Positions 48,825 to 60,166 of a stretch of 64,000 nt of DNA are shown one piece after another (the stretch's first letter is position 1; every line of letters starts with the position of its first letter). The stretch comes from Xiphias gladius (taxonomy: Eukaryota > Chordata > Actinopteri > Istiophoriformes > Xiphiidae). Where the stretch lies: contig NC_053403.1 of NCBI RefSeq assembly GCF_016859285.1, forward strand, positions 4,051,948-4,115,947, written 5' to 3'. The notes under the pieces are model-generated. The model did no database searches. It was given only the letters and a program-made list of their open reading frames with translations, and had not been told where the DNA came from. The position numbers and the translations under genes were made by a program.

Positions 48825-49956
48825 GTGCAGGTGAAACAGAGTGCTGTGTGTGTGTGTGTGGGCTAAGGGATGCGAGCTGCTGCGGGGACCCGTAAAACCC
48901 TGAGACACAGTCGTGGATCAACGGCCCTGACAACAATGAAATGTACTGCTTGTCCCACACTGGTGTTTCTCTTGACCGAGATCATGTACCCGTGTCCCAT
49001 GTCCTTCATCTTCGTTAGTTACCTGATTGACTTCCTGTCAGGCAACATTCACTCTCTCATTTAGTGCAAATATACTTACTGGGTGAAATAAGCCCCCCCC
49101 TCATACTGATCAGTGTCGCTGTGACACCGAACACCTTTGTCGTGTCTCTTTACCTGCTCTTCACAAGAAAACGGTGTATTCAAATAGATGTCTTATATTA
49201 CAGGAATCTAAATGGTTTGCTGGAAGTAGCCGAGAGACGACTCCTGAGTCAATATAACAACAACAATGGTTCTAAACAATAATGACTGCTCTTCTATATG
49301 CAGTGACAAAGACTGTGTGAGTGGAAGACATGCGGAGGTAACGTGCTGTACAAGTTCCACTTTCTGAAACTGGGGAGGAAATAAAATAAAATAAAATCTA
49401 AGGTTAAACAAATCGGAGCTTTGCAATGAATCCGGGAAGAGGAAAAGAAGAACAGCACTTCAAGGGCTAAGGCAGATTAAGGGACTGCTGCCAGGATTTG
49501 CTGACTCGGACACATTTCCTCTGATCCCTGAGACAGAGACTCAAGTCGGCAAGTTTGCTTTCACTGAAAAGATTTCATATTATTTTATTATTTCTTTCAA
49601 AGAATCAGTTTTTAGTCCCTTTTAAAGAAAATCTGTTTAGATATTGTAGTTAATTACGTTGCTGTCAAGATATCTGTGTTGTGCTCCCCTTGTCTGATGT
49701 CACCGATATCTCGTAGATTTAAAAAAAAAAAAAAAATCAGCTCACGCTTCCTCTCTCAACCGCAACCTTCCCTGTGGCTCAGGCACAGTAGAGACTGTAC
49801 GATGTTAACAGTAACATTTATTCCCTGCTTTTGTAGGCGCCGCAGAAATGGGTGTGATTTGCCTCTGCTGTAGCTCAAGCGCTGAAGCGGAGGTTACAGA
49901 TGTTTAACCCGGTGTCACAGCTGTCCAGACAGCACCGGAGTCTCTGACTGTCCTTG

Positions 49957-49958
<2 letters not shown>

Positions 49959-50014
<56 letters not shown>
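49959..50014. repeat. (CA)n microsatellite
   Basis: About 28 CA units, almost pure. Confidence 0.96.
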
Positions 50015-50017
<3 letters not shown>

Positions 50018-50639
50018 GAACACAACATGTCAGGACCAGACCAACAGTTTTGGGTTTGGCGGTTGAGGGCGCGGCCTCGGCGAAACCCACTGACCCCCCC
50101 CCCCGAGTTGTGGAAAGCAGAGCCACGCCAGTAGAGGCTCCGGTCTTCCTCCTTTCCGCCTCTCGTGCTCGCTCCAGGGGCAACCTCCCCGTGTCCAGCT
50201 CTGGACCTCCGACCTGTGGTCCGAACCCCAGGGGTGCAGCCATGCAGCGCTGTGACCTATTGACACAGCAGATATATAACATATATCATTAATATCAGAT
50301 CACTCTGTCTTTATCTGGGAGGTATTTTCCAAACCGTTCAAAAGTGATGGATTTTTTGTTTTGTTTTTTTTGTTCCTTTGCATGTTTTTTTTTTGTTAAA
50401 CACACGTGCACTGACATTAACGGTCGAGGTGGGGAATGAAATATTCAGTCCGCTCCTCTGAAATCTAACTCACAGTTCCTGAAAACACGGGATGTGGCCC
50501 GTAATAGACAGGGACGTGCAGCAGGACAAGGTCAAAAGCCAGCAGGTGACCGTGGATGTAGTTAGTGCTGGGGTGGGGGGGGGTGGAAACTTACCCACGT
50601 ACGCAGTCCGGGCAGGATCGAGGTCCCTTACCAGAGCAG

Positions 50640-51265
50640 GTCATGTTAAAATGTGGGTCCGCGCAGACCGAAGGGTCAGGACTCGGGGATCCGGCGCGCG
50701 GCGTCTTACTCGCGGGGCAAAGGTCAGTCAGACTGAAGCGTGCCGAGCGCGGTGGCTTCGTTGCCTCGGAAACGATTTGGGGAAAACCAGCGCCGCGGTT
50801 TCAGGCCGACGAGCGGTAAACGCACGAACGCACGAGAGGCGCCACTTCGCAGAAAAGCGGTGATGCGTGAAGATAACGATGCACGCGTCTCCCGCGGAAG
50901 TTTGCACAGAGAGAGAGAGAGGCCCCCGATGCGGACGCTGCAAGACACCGATGCGTCTTAAAATGCGTCGGCCGGAGCCTGGAGACGGATTTAAATGTTA
51001 CTTCAGAGGCTTTCCCGCACGGAGGAGGATCCATGTACCGGAGAGACGCCGAAACGTGCACAATCCTCAAATAAAACGATATTTTTTCCGACCTTGAAAT
51101 GTTTCTGTCCGGTGGGCGAAGGGCACTCGGAACCGCGAGTCTCTTCCCTTTCGGCTCGTCTTGCCTTCGCTGCGCTGCTTTTTTTCTTTATTATTTTTGC
51201 CGGCAGTCTGGTCCCGTGGCTCCTCCTGCAGACGAGACCAGACTCTCACACACGGGGACGCGCCG
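50640..51265. promoter_or_regulatory. CpG island without an assigned gene
   Basis: Over about 600 bases CG dinucleotides are dense (for example ccggcgcgcggcg at about 50691 and gaacgcacgagaggcgcc at 50827). The surrounding intergenic DNA is CpG-poor and A/T-rich. No coding exon with family similarity was recognised inside. It lies about 0.6 kb beyond the astacin 3' end and about 1.8 kb past the TCP10-like terminal exon. It may be the promoter of an unrecognised transcript or a remnant of one. Confidence 0.6.
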
Positions 51266-51833
51266 TAGGTGGACCGGGAGACAATGGTTGTTAAGTGGTT
51301 CTTAGTACGTCGGGAGATGCTTTTGCAACGCCGCCATCACAGCCGAGGTTTCTACGTAGGAATAGTGAAGTGATACTAAAGAGGATTTAAAAAAAAAAAA
51401 AATAAGTACAAAAAGGTTTTTATATTTTCAGTTTTAACTCGGGTTAAGAAACGTTCAGCTGCCACAAATTCTACCTTCAAAGTTTGAGTAAATTTTTCAT
51501 GATTATTTTTATGTAAATCTTCTCATCCTGTAAAACCTAAAAACTAAATTATGATAAATCTTGACCTCAGTATCTGTGTATGAAGGGCGGTTAATAAGAA
51601 AGACGTGTGTGTGTTTGGATTTCATCTGGAAAAAAAAAACCAAAACCCTTTGTTTACGTTTTCCAAAGAATGTGGTTGAGGTCTAATTGATCCACTTTAC
51701 CCTTTACCCCCCTCGATCAAAAAGGCCGGGCAGCCACTGGCCGGAGCAGTGCGTTTCTACCCTGGGGTAGAGTTTATTGGGCTGCCAGGAATAAAAAACA
51801 CTGAGAACAGGATTTTTGTTCTGAATATACAAT

Positions 51834-51839
51834 TTTATT
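51834..51839 (-). terminator. Astacin gene polyadenylation signal
   Basis: TTTATT on the + strand is AATAAA in the gene sense, 42 bases beyond the proposed stop codon at 51883-51881. Its position supports the short terminal exon. Confidence 0.65.
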
Positions 51840-51880
51840 AAATGTCAAGGCAGATGCAGGAACACCAACAACAGGCCCGC

Positions 51881-54800
51881 TCACAGCGATTTCATCCGCT
51901 CGTCTGAAAGAAGAAATGATCTTAGCAGCTTATGAATATGAACAGCGATTTCAATGTCTATTTAATTATGTAGTTGTCTGCTTTTTAAACTGTTTATTTC
52001 CCTGCTGCAGATAACGAACAGTAGATCTCGTTACCACAGTGGTAGAGCACGTTCAGCCTCTGCACGTCCAGCTGGCTGAGGTGTGTCCTCTGACCCATCT
52101 GCTCCCCGCCCTGCTTGGGCAACACGGTGGGACTTCCGTCTCGGCTGAAAAAGTAGCTGCAGCAGAAAGAGAGAGAGGAAAAAAAAAGGCCAGTCATTAC
52201 TGCAAAACAAATGAATATAAAAAAATTCTGATACACTCCCAAATGATTAAATTGAGCAGTTCTAAATTAAAAAAGGTAAACCAGGATTAGTCACTGAGGA
52301 CAAAATTAGATTATAATAAAAAATAAAATTAAAAAATATATTCTTATTTATACGGAGTCAGAAAACGGTTGACGTTAGCAATGGTAATCAGTTACTCTGG
52401 AGAAATGAGGAGGGGTCAGGACTCACTGGCCGTAGTGCATAATGGAGTTGAGGTCGTATGGCAGGTTCAGTGTGTTGCCTCGTCTCTTCTTGAAGTTCTT
52501 TTGTGTCCCTTTAAAAAAAAAAAATCAGAAATGTTCTAAAATGATTCATTACTACACACAGACAAGTGGAAAGGACGGTAGCTGTGTCCAAGCGTGCCGC
52601 CCCACCACACACACACACACACACACACACGGAAATTCGCGTGCGCGCAGCGGTAGGACGTTAGTCTTCCGTCGAACCGTGACGTTGGGCCTGCAAACGT
52701 CTAGGGCGTATGGGAAATGGTGTTTGTTAAAAGGCCGCTAAAACCCATTAAAAAAAAGTAAAGAAGAACATTAAATGGAAAATAATAAATAAATACTGTC
52801 CTTATCTAAACATATGAGCAGGCACACGACTTACTGTTGAGGAAGGCTGGAGTTGTGTGTTATTAGAATTGTTACAAATGTCAGTGAGATTTTGAATGAG
52901 GTTCTCTTACTTCCGGATCAGAACCTGGAAGTTTCTGATTCACTTCAGCTCTTTAAACTCAGTTTCTTTAAACCTGGGTGGGGACGTTTAAACAATCGAC
53001 CGACCACCTGCTGGGTCAATTTGTGACCGAATAAAGATCTGTCAAGGACAACGCAAGACAGTGACTATGATGATCTTATAAATCTGCAGCACCTTTATGT
53101 TTCGAAGTTTTAATATATTGCAAAGAAGTGAGTTTGAATAATTCCACATCGGTGGCCTTCAACCTAAAAAACATGATAAACATGTCAGGACTCTATGCCG
53201 AGTACTTCTGCCCCTGAAATAAAAAAAATGGAGTTTTAAGTCTTAAGCAGAATGTGCGAACAACTTGGACACAGCTAATGTGTTTCATACGGGGGATGAA
53301 ACACAGTTGGCCGAGGTCTTCACCTGGCATGATGCTCTGCCACTGCACAGTGATGTATTGATCCCGGTCCGTGCGGGTGTGTTCATGATGCAGTCCCAGT
53401 GCGTGGACGATCTCATGGCAAAGGTTCCCCACGCTACAGGACCGAGCGTAATACACCGCCTGGGGTCCTCCTCGACAGCCGACGAAGGACGCGCAGCTGG
53501 AGAGCCGAAACAAGAGAGCCCGTGAGGTTAGTTTTCATTTGTTTTCCCAGGTTAGGAGACGTCCGAGATTCCTGCCTCCTCCCCAACATAATGGAGGTGA
53601 CTGAAAAATGCAATTAAATCCGTCTTACTGCAACTCCTCACAGTTTGTCTCAGAATTGATTTCAAGGCTCTTCTCTGTCTCGCTCCTTGTTACATTTCTG
53701 ACCTCTACAAAGTGTGTATGCACTTGGGTACTGTCAGAGCTTTTTATCTGTTCTGGAGGCCTGGTTTAAAACTCTGGTTTCAAAAAATAAGTTAAATTAA
53801 AAATGAAATAAAAAATTACAACTTTGTCCCTAGAAAGACCTGCCTGAGGAAATCAGGTCGGCTGAAATTTCCTGTAAAACTCTTCCTAAAACAAACTTAT
53901 CAGAGAGCTTTTGATTTTACTTGAAATGTTCTGATTTGAAATTGTCCTTTTGTTTTCTTTAGTGTTACATTGCTGGAGTTGGTTTTATCATAGAAATCTA
54001 ATCATTTTAAAAATTTGTTGACGTTAATCTGCTGCTCTATGAATAAAGATAATTATTGCAAAGAAAACCAAAACTTTCCGCATGACTAGATACCAAGAAG
54101 ATGGTAGTGCTTTTTTTTGGGGGGGGGGGTCATTTGAATGAATTGTACCTTCACCAGAAACATCCCAGAACCCATTTCTCACCCTTTGCCGTTCAGGAAC
54201 TTCAGGTAGTTCAGCTCCGTGGTGTGTCTCCGGAAGCGAAGGCACGTGAAATCTGATATCATTTTGAAGGCGGCGTGGATGTTTGACTCTCGATCAGCTG
54301 CTCAGAGGGAAAAAAAAACCAAAACGCATGAAACCGTTTTATCGCCTGCGCCACGCAGCGGCCTTCGAGCTCGCTAGAACCTACGGGAACCCACCCAGCT
54401 CGTCGCTGATGGTGTAAGGCACGGTGGCGTCCGGCCACAGGGTCTCCACAGCATTCCTGTCCTCCTGCAAGTTCAGACAGCCAAACATTTAGGCGTCGTT
54501 ACCACGATTTGAATTGTTCCGCACCAAAACTTTACGACTCTCAGTGCTTTGGACCCCAAAACGTGACCCGGTGGCGTCTAAGTCTTCCTGCCAAAGCTCT
54601 ATTAAATGATATAGTATGTGTCGAGCGCGTTTCCCCCTTTTGTTGGAAATTTTTCTTATTTCTTCCGGTCTTAAAATTCCCAGGTGAAACTACGTCTCTC
54701 TTCCAGCCATGTGGACAGAAAGTTCCCCCATCTTACCGAAATCAAAATGTCTCCCTCTTGGACGGCCCTGTCTTCTTGAAGCTCTATGAGAGTCAAAGTC

Positions 54801-55539
54801 AAAAAACACTGTCACTGCACATTGGTTTCATGAAAATGATTATTTCTTTCTGTGTATTTGTGTGTGAGACATATTTAAAATTTCACCTTCTAAGGTTTCT
54901 GCACTGACTCTCTGTGCCGGATCAAGCAGGATGGAAACAGTCACACCTACAGAAATTTAAAAAAAAAAAAAAAAAAAACATTTTAAAAATCATAGGAACC
55001 TTTAAAAACGTAAAATCTCAAAAAGTGTCTTTAAAAACCAATGAGCAGCAACCACCTGGAGCAGGGCTAGTCGCATTGTGGGTGTCATTCACAGGGGTGG
55101 CAGCGACTGAGGGGAGAGACAGACATCCACTAACAAAAATCACTCAAGTCCGAACAACAGCCGGCATATTTACATGGAGGAAAACGAGCTCATGTTGAGC
55201 ATGTGTGAAAAAGACCAAACGGCTACCTTTAGGAGATCCTGTAGATTTTGCCCGAGGCGCGTCGAGCATAGACGTGACAGTAACGTCACCTGTGGAAATG
55301 AAGGGGGATCCATCATAAATTATTCTTCACGTTGTAGGAAAATATTAAAATCCAAAAGGGCCCCGACCTGAGACAGGAGTGGCAGCATCCTGGGATGGAC
55401 TGACGGGGACGCCGCCGACTACGTTGGGAGGAGGGGGAGAGAAAGGAGTACATGATTATCATTAATCGGAAGGATGTCTTCCCTTTGAATGCTTCTGTCC
55501 TTTACCTGCCGACACGCAGATGAAGACCAGGAGCAGCAT
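51881..55539 (-). CDS. Secreted astacin-family metalloprotease (hatching-enzyme/c6ast type), 12 exons
   Basis: Exons: 55539-55506, 55418-55368, 55289-55227, 55106-55056, 54946-54887, 54783-54737, 54464-54395, 54297-54183, 53496-53324, 52508-52427, 52156-52035, 51903-51881. All borders are GT-AG and phases agree, giving 296 aa. Residues 1-12 (MLLLVFICVSAG) are a signal-peptide core. Residues 13-86 are a Ser/Thr/Pro-rich propeptide from phase-1 mini-exons. VQEGDILIS precedes the likely activation site (EDR/NAVETLWPD, near residue 105). The zinc site HEIVHALGLHHE is at 191-202, the Met-turn SIMHYG at 243-248, and the end reads RLNVLYHC. Six mature-domain cysteines (144, 165, 171, 184, 190 and the one in YHC) give an extra pair around the zinc helix compared with four-cysteine astacins. 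There is no CUB or EGF domain. It is a zinc endopeptidase; fish relatives digest the egg envelope or act in skin, kidney or immunity. The substrate here is unknown. Confidence 0.93.
53620..53960 (+). mobile_element. L2-like LINE fragment in astacin intron 8
   Basis: The decayed reading includes LLTVCLRIDFKALL, CYISDLYKV and, after gaps, GNQVG and LIRELL. The order resembles the C-terminal region of L2/Maui reverse transcriptases (R-I-D-F-K-x-L, then a P-x-Y-L-x-D-L type stretch, then W-N-S-L-P). It is antisense to the host gene. Confidence 0.6.
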
Positions 55540-55544
55540 GGCGC

Positions 55545-57800
55545 AACACGGCACAGGAGGAGCTCTGAACCGGGGCTTTGTGTCAGGGATCTGATGAGCC
55601 AGTTACCAGCGGGCATCTCGGCAGGTGTGATCACTTCACACTGATTATGACCTTTCAGCCTCGGTGTGAACGGTTCGAGAGTTCTCAGTGACGGGCTTGG
55701 CTGTGGAGACTGAGGACTCTGGGGTTGTGTGTGTGTGTGTGTGTACACACACACACACACACACACACACAACATCCATTCACTGTGAACTGTTGTTTAG
55801 GTTAAACTCCTTTTTTTCTCTCTGTTTTTACATTGGCAACTGTACAACGGAGGGATGACCCTTTGGGCAAAGGTTTCAACTCTTTAAAAGCATCTTTCCA
55901 ACGTCAGGTCTGAGCCCCGGTTTGGGTTTTTTTTTTTTTGTCTTGTTTTGTTTCTTAAAAAGTGCCTCAGACATTCAGAAGGTTTAATACTTTTTTGCCG
56001 CTGCTGGATTGAGATGCTACAGACAGACACAGAATAGTGTGCTGACAGTGTGATCACAACATCACACTCATGTCCTCACATGTCTAGTTAAACTGTCTAC
56101 TATCAAATAAATGACCAAATGCCCCCCCCCCCCCCAAAAAAAAAACATTAACAAAATGCCCTTAAAGCTCTTGAGTAGCTTTTTTCAAGGATGAATTTTG
56201 GAAGTAGGGCGTCGGATGAGCAAATGCGTTCAGATTCCTCAACAAATAAAGGACAGAAGAATTTTCAGCAGCTGAGAATAAAACCGAAAGTACCTGAAAT
56301 ACCTGAAAACCGGAGTGTGTTGAGACAGCTTGTCCCACCAGAATGAGGCTTTTTGTGGCTCCCGACACGGCCGCTAGAGGGCACAACGTGACAGCTGGAC
56401 GACCGGGGGGCTCCAAGCCGAGACGTCTGCGACTTCTGCGGCCCCCGAGCCGTAACTTGTCGGGCACAGCTGCGGCTTTGCTCCCAGACCGCGGGCTGCC
56501 CGTGACCAGACTCCACCACTAAACGTCGCAGATGGTGGGGCTTAGAGTGAGGCCGGTCTAAGGGCCGGCGGCGAACGAGGCAGGACAGGATCGCTCTGTG
56601 AGACAGAACTCGGGGGCTCCTGGCTCGAAGGGGGGGGGAATGCCGCGTTCAGGTACCGCTGAACACGCAGAAGTGTGTGGTATGCGTAACACCTATCCTT
56701 CTGGTCGGTGAAGAGTTCTGTGCTTGCACGGGCCTCTCTGTGATGAGACAACTAAACTGCAACTGACAGTTATGTGCTCGATCAATTGCTTTGGTCTGTA
56801 AAAGAGTCACAGAACTGGGAAAATCCACATCAGGGTTTCTAGAGACCCAAGGTGGTGTCTTCGGTTTGCTTGTTTTTGTCTGACCAACAGTCCAAAACCC
56901 AAAGATGTACTTACTGTTTTTTTTTTTTTTTTATCCTCTGTGGCTGTTAAAAAAAAAAAAAAAAAAAAATCCTAAATAACTATCAATGTAAGTGATGGGG
57001 AGGACAAAATCCTCCTCACAGTCCTCCTTCTGTGAAAGATGAATTCAGAGGTATATCTGGACACAGTGTTTAGGGAAAACGTAAAAGGGTTTTACTTCTT
57101 GACTGGACTAATTTGGACAGACAGGGTGTCGCATTAGCTTCAAACAAGCGTTTGGAAACTGTGGACTGTGGACCCCCCCCCCCCCAATCACCTAGATTAA
57201 AAGTGCATGAGGAAAGGATCTTTTAATGGCAACAGGGGAATGATGACAGCAGGCAAAGCGTGCTTCATTGATCAAAATGGTGCCTAAGACAGACCTTTCA
57301 GGGCAGACAGATTCTAAGTGGTAAAAAATGTCTTAAATTTAATGTGGTGAGCTCTGCAGAAAACCCTGTTTTAGGAAAAACCCTGTTTTAGGGACACAGG
57401 GTATGCTATATTATTTTGCAACTTTTTTTTTGCATTAAAAACTATCTAATTTATTGTGCAATACCCTTTATGCTGCACCGTTTGCACTGTTACTGTTTAC
57501 CTGCATCACCCTAGTGCCTTTATTTATTAGAAACAGGTAGAGGACGCTACCTTTTCATATGTAACCTGTTTCCTATTGCAGCCGGTCTGTAGGAGTTACC
57601 AAACATAATTTCGTCGTTTTCCTGCGATGACAAACGAAGCGTCACCGTAATTTTCCCACAGGCCCTGAACGCGCCGTCAGTCACCATCATGTGATGTCCT
57701 GTCATGTGGTGTAGTCACTTCCTACTGATTTGGTCCGGAGCAGGCAGACTCTGCTGTATCATGTCGTCTTAGTGAGGCTCCGCAGACAGCACCCGCCGCG
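55545..57800. other. Intergenic space between divergent astacin and igf2r genes
   Basis: The astacin gene reads left and igf2r reads right, so this 2.3 kb holds both promoters. The last 200 bases before the igf2r ATG are CpG-enriched (gaacgcgccgtcag, acccgccgcggcaaac) with no evident TATA box, as in a housekeeping promoter. Long A, T and C homopolymers occur at 56126, 56920-56970 and 57173. A repeat fragment (caacagtccaaaacccaaag) is at 56886. No exon was found. Confidence 0.55.
55725..55770. repeat. (TG)n-(CA)n composite microsatellite
   Basis: About nine TG units, then TACA, then about thirteen CA units. The tract is partly self-complementary and could fold into a hairpin. Confidence 0.9.
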
Positions 57801-57806
57801 GCAAAC

Positions 57807-60166
57807 ATGTTGTTTCGGTATAAATCCATCCGCTGTGCACCTCTGAAGCTGGTCCTTTGGTTCGTGGCGTGTCTGGGATGTTTGCTGGTCCGGTCCGGAG
57901 CGGAGGAGGACACCAGCAGCCCGTGGTACCAGGACCTTTGCAGGTAACGAACACACCTCCGGCACAAACATCGCAGCTGCGAAAACAACAAACAACGTTA
58001 AATATTACAGCATTTCACCCTTTTATGTACAACTAAATTTGCCTTGATTCAGAGAAAAATTAGTGGATGATTTATTTGCTTGTTGCCAGACACACGGTTT
58101 CACACAACCCTTGACGTTATAAGAAGACCTCCTGTTAAATTGGGCTCGTAAACAATCAATCGGCTCATTGTTTCAGTTACAATATCAGCATTTAAATTTG
58201 CTTTGCTCTGCTCGCCGACGTTAAATTCCCGCTATCGGCGGCGGGAACGAGCTAACATATCGCTGAAAACAGTTTTCTTGTCTCAAAAAAACATAAAATA
58301 CGCTGCTTGATAAGTTTTTATCTTCCACACTTAATTTGAATGAAGTCCAAAAGTCGTTCAAACGGTCTCAAGCCAAATGAGTCAACAGTCATTTTTTTTC
58401 TTTTTTTTTTTAACATTTTTTTTTTATCTAGCTTAAGTGTAGCCTAGCTTACTGCTAACGTTACATGGAAGCGTTACATGTCATGTAACAGCTAACGCTA
58501 ACTGTTAGCAACGTTAAATCGTGTTTTGGAAAGGGACCCTGGCATGGCAGTCTCCGCATCATGCTACTGTACGAGAGAGGGAGAGTAACTAAGTACATTC
58601 ACTCAAGTACCGTACACAAGTACACATTTGAAGTACTTGTACTTTGAGTGTTTCCATTTTATGACACTTTTACCTTTACCCCATTGCATTTCAGAGGGAA
58701 ATATTGTACTTTTAACTCGGCTACATTTATTTGACAGCTTTAGCTACTAATTACTTTACAAATCAAGATGTTTACATGCAAAACAGACAGTGTGAACAGC
58801 TTGTAAAACATAATGCTTAAATATACATCACACTACCCAAGAGTTTAATGCAAGTAGAGCCTAAGCGATTAGTTGATTAATTAATTAGTCCACTGACAAA
58901 AAAAAAAATCAATTCAGTCATTTAGTTTAAACAGTAACATTTCATGTTTCTCGCTTGTCAAATGTGACTGGTTCCTGCTTTTCCTTTAAATTATTTGAAA
59001 TTAAATTTACTTTTAATAATCGTGAGGTTTGGACTTAAGCAACATTTTCAATGCAGAACTTTAAACTTGTAATGGAGTACTTTTACTGTGCGGCATTAGT
59101 ACTTTTACTTTAGTAAAGGATCCGAGTACTTCTTCCAGCACTGAACAGAGCTAACGCTGCATTACAAAACTGAACAAACTGCGGGATAAATACGGTGTTG
59201 TCCCCCTTTGCCGAGCTCTGTTTAGGCAGCTGCCGTTCAAATATTGACACTGCACCAAGGCAGAAATGATAACAGCTAACTCAGCCTGTAACGTCAAGCT
59301 GTTTACATGTCATTTCCTTATACATGTAAGGAGGCTGTTTATAAAAAGAAATAGTTCACAAGAAAACTTTCAAGAAAGCTGGTATTTAGTGGAGTCCACT
59401 CTTCCCTCTATCTCTGCAGTGTTGCCTGTGTTTTTTGTTTTTTGTTTCTTTCAATCCACTAATTGACTCATCGACTAATTGTTGCAGCTCTTAATCACAT
59501 GATCCAATTGTTTGATCTATAGAAGGTCAGAAAGTAATGAAAAACACCCATCTCAATTTTCCTTAAGCGCAAGGTGAAGAGGGCTTGTGTTTATTTTTCC
59601 CAACTAACACCAAAACCTAAATATATTCAGTTTATTGACACATGAAACGGCAGCAAATCAGGTAACTTTTGTAATTTTTGCTTAAAATATGATTAAAACA
59701 GTGATATGAGTATCGAAATAGTTCTGACGATTATTTTTCTCTTGATTGACTATTGTTTCAGCTCTGTGAGACAATTTAAATTATCTTACAAGAAACAATC
59801 AAATTTAGAGAATGTAGTAGAACTGCTGTAGTGCTAAAATGATAAGCCGATTAATCATTTAAGTTGCAGCCCTAGTAGAAGCAATCAAAGGTGTCCCTCT
59901 CGACTTTGTTACCATTGTCAACAGCTCTGTAAATCAGTAAATCAACCATATGTAAATGCCTCTGCACCAAGTCTGATCACTTACTCTGTCTTCTCTTCTG
60001 CACTTCTTTCATTCCTTTTGTTGCAGTTATAAATGGGAAGCTATAGACCGGGATAACAAAGTGAGTTACACGTTTAAGCTCTGTGAGTCTTCACCATCAA
60101 CCGGCTGTGGCCCAAGCAACGCCGTCTGCGCCCGCGACCTCACCGCCAACACTCAGCAGTCTGTCG
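57807..60166 (+). CDS. igf2r: Cation-independent mannose-6-phosphate/IGF2 receptor, exons 1-2 (gene continues right)
   Basis: Exon 1 57807-57943 and exon 2 60027-60166 join within a serine codon (AG/T). Exon 1 starts at the only sensible ATG (gcaaacATG in CpG-rich context). It encodes a basic start (MLFRYKSIR), a hydrophobic core (LKLVLWFVACLGCLLV) and a short acidic linker to WYQDLC. Exon 2 gives SYKWEAIDRDNKVSYTFKLC followed by CGPSNAVCARDL and QQSVG. This lines up with the beginning of extracytoplasmic repeat 1 of IGF2R (L-C-S-Y-T-W-E-A-V-D, then C-G-P-S-S-A-V-C), cysteines conserved. The receptor carries mannose-6-phosphate-tagged hydrolases from Golgi to endosomes; in mammals it also binds IGF2. 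Only the signal peptide and about 45 residues of 15 repeats are in the window. The next exon, normally encoding the rest of repeat 1, is not before 64000. Confidence 0.93.
58580..59143. mobile_element. Non-autonomous hAT-like repeat in igf2r intron 1
   Basis: The left end has gtaactaagtacattcactc. The right end has ttttactttagtaaaggatc and cgagtacttcttccagcact, the reverse complement of the usual agtggtggaagaagt start of this fish family. An internal attgcatttcagaggga stretch is also typical. Related to the element at 35159-35925. An unrelated attaattaattagtcc piece near 58870 may be a second insertion. Confidence 0.65.
59590..59878. repeat. Interspersed repeat, cagtccaaaacccaaagat family, igf2r intron 1
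   Basis: Decayed words caaaacctaaatatattcag, then atcgaaatagttctgacgat and, at the right, gccgattaatcatttaag followed by ttgcagccct. Same family as 22895-23200 and 62556-62870. Confidence 0.5.

Larger units (their letters stand above)
48830..51820. other. Interval between TCP10-like locus and astacin gene
   Basis: No recognisable exon on either strand. It contains (AAAAT)n at 49379-49397, (CA)n at 49959-50014, homopolymer runs at 49720 and 51388, and the CpG-rich block described separately. Confidence 0.5.
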
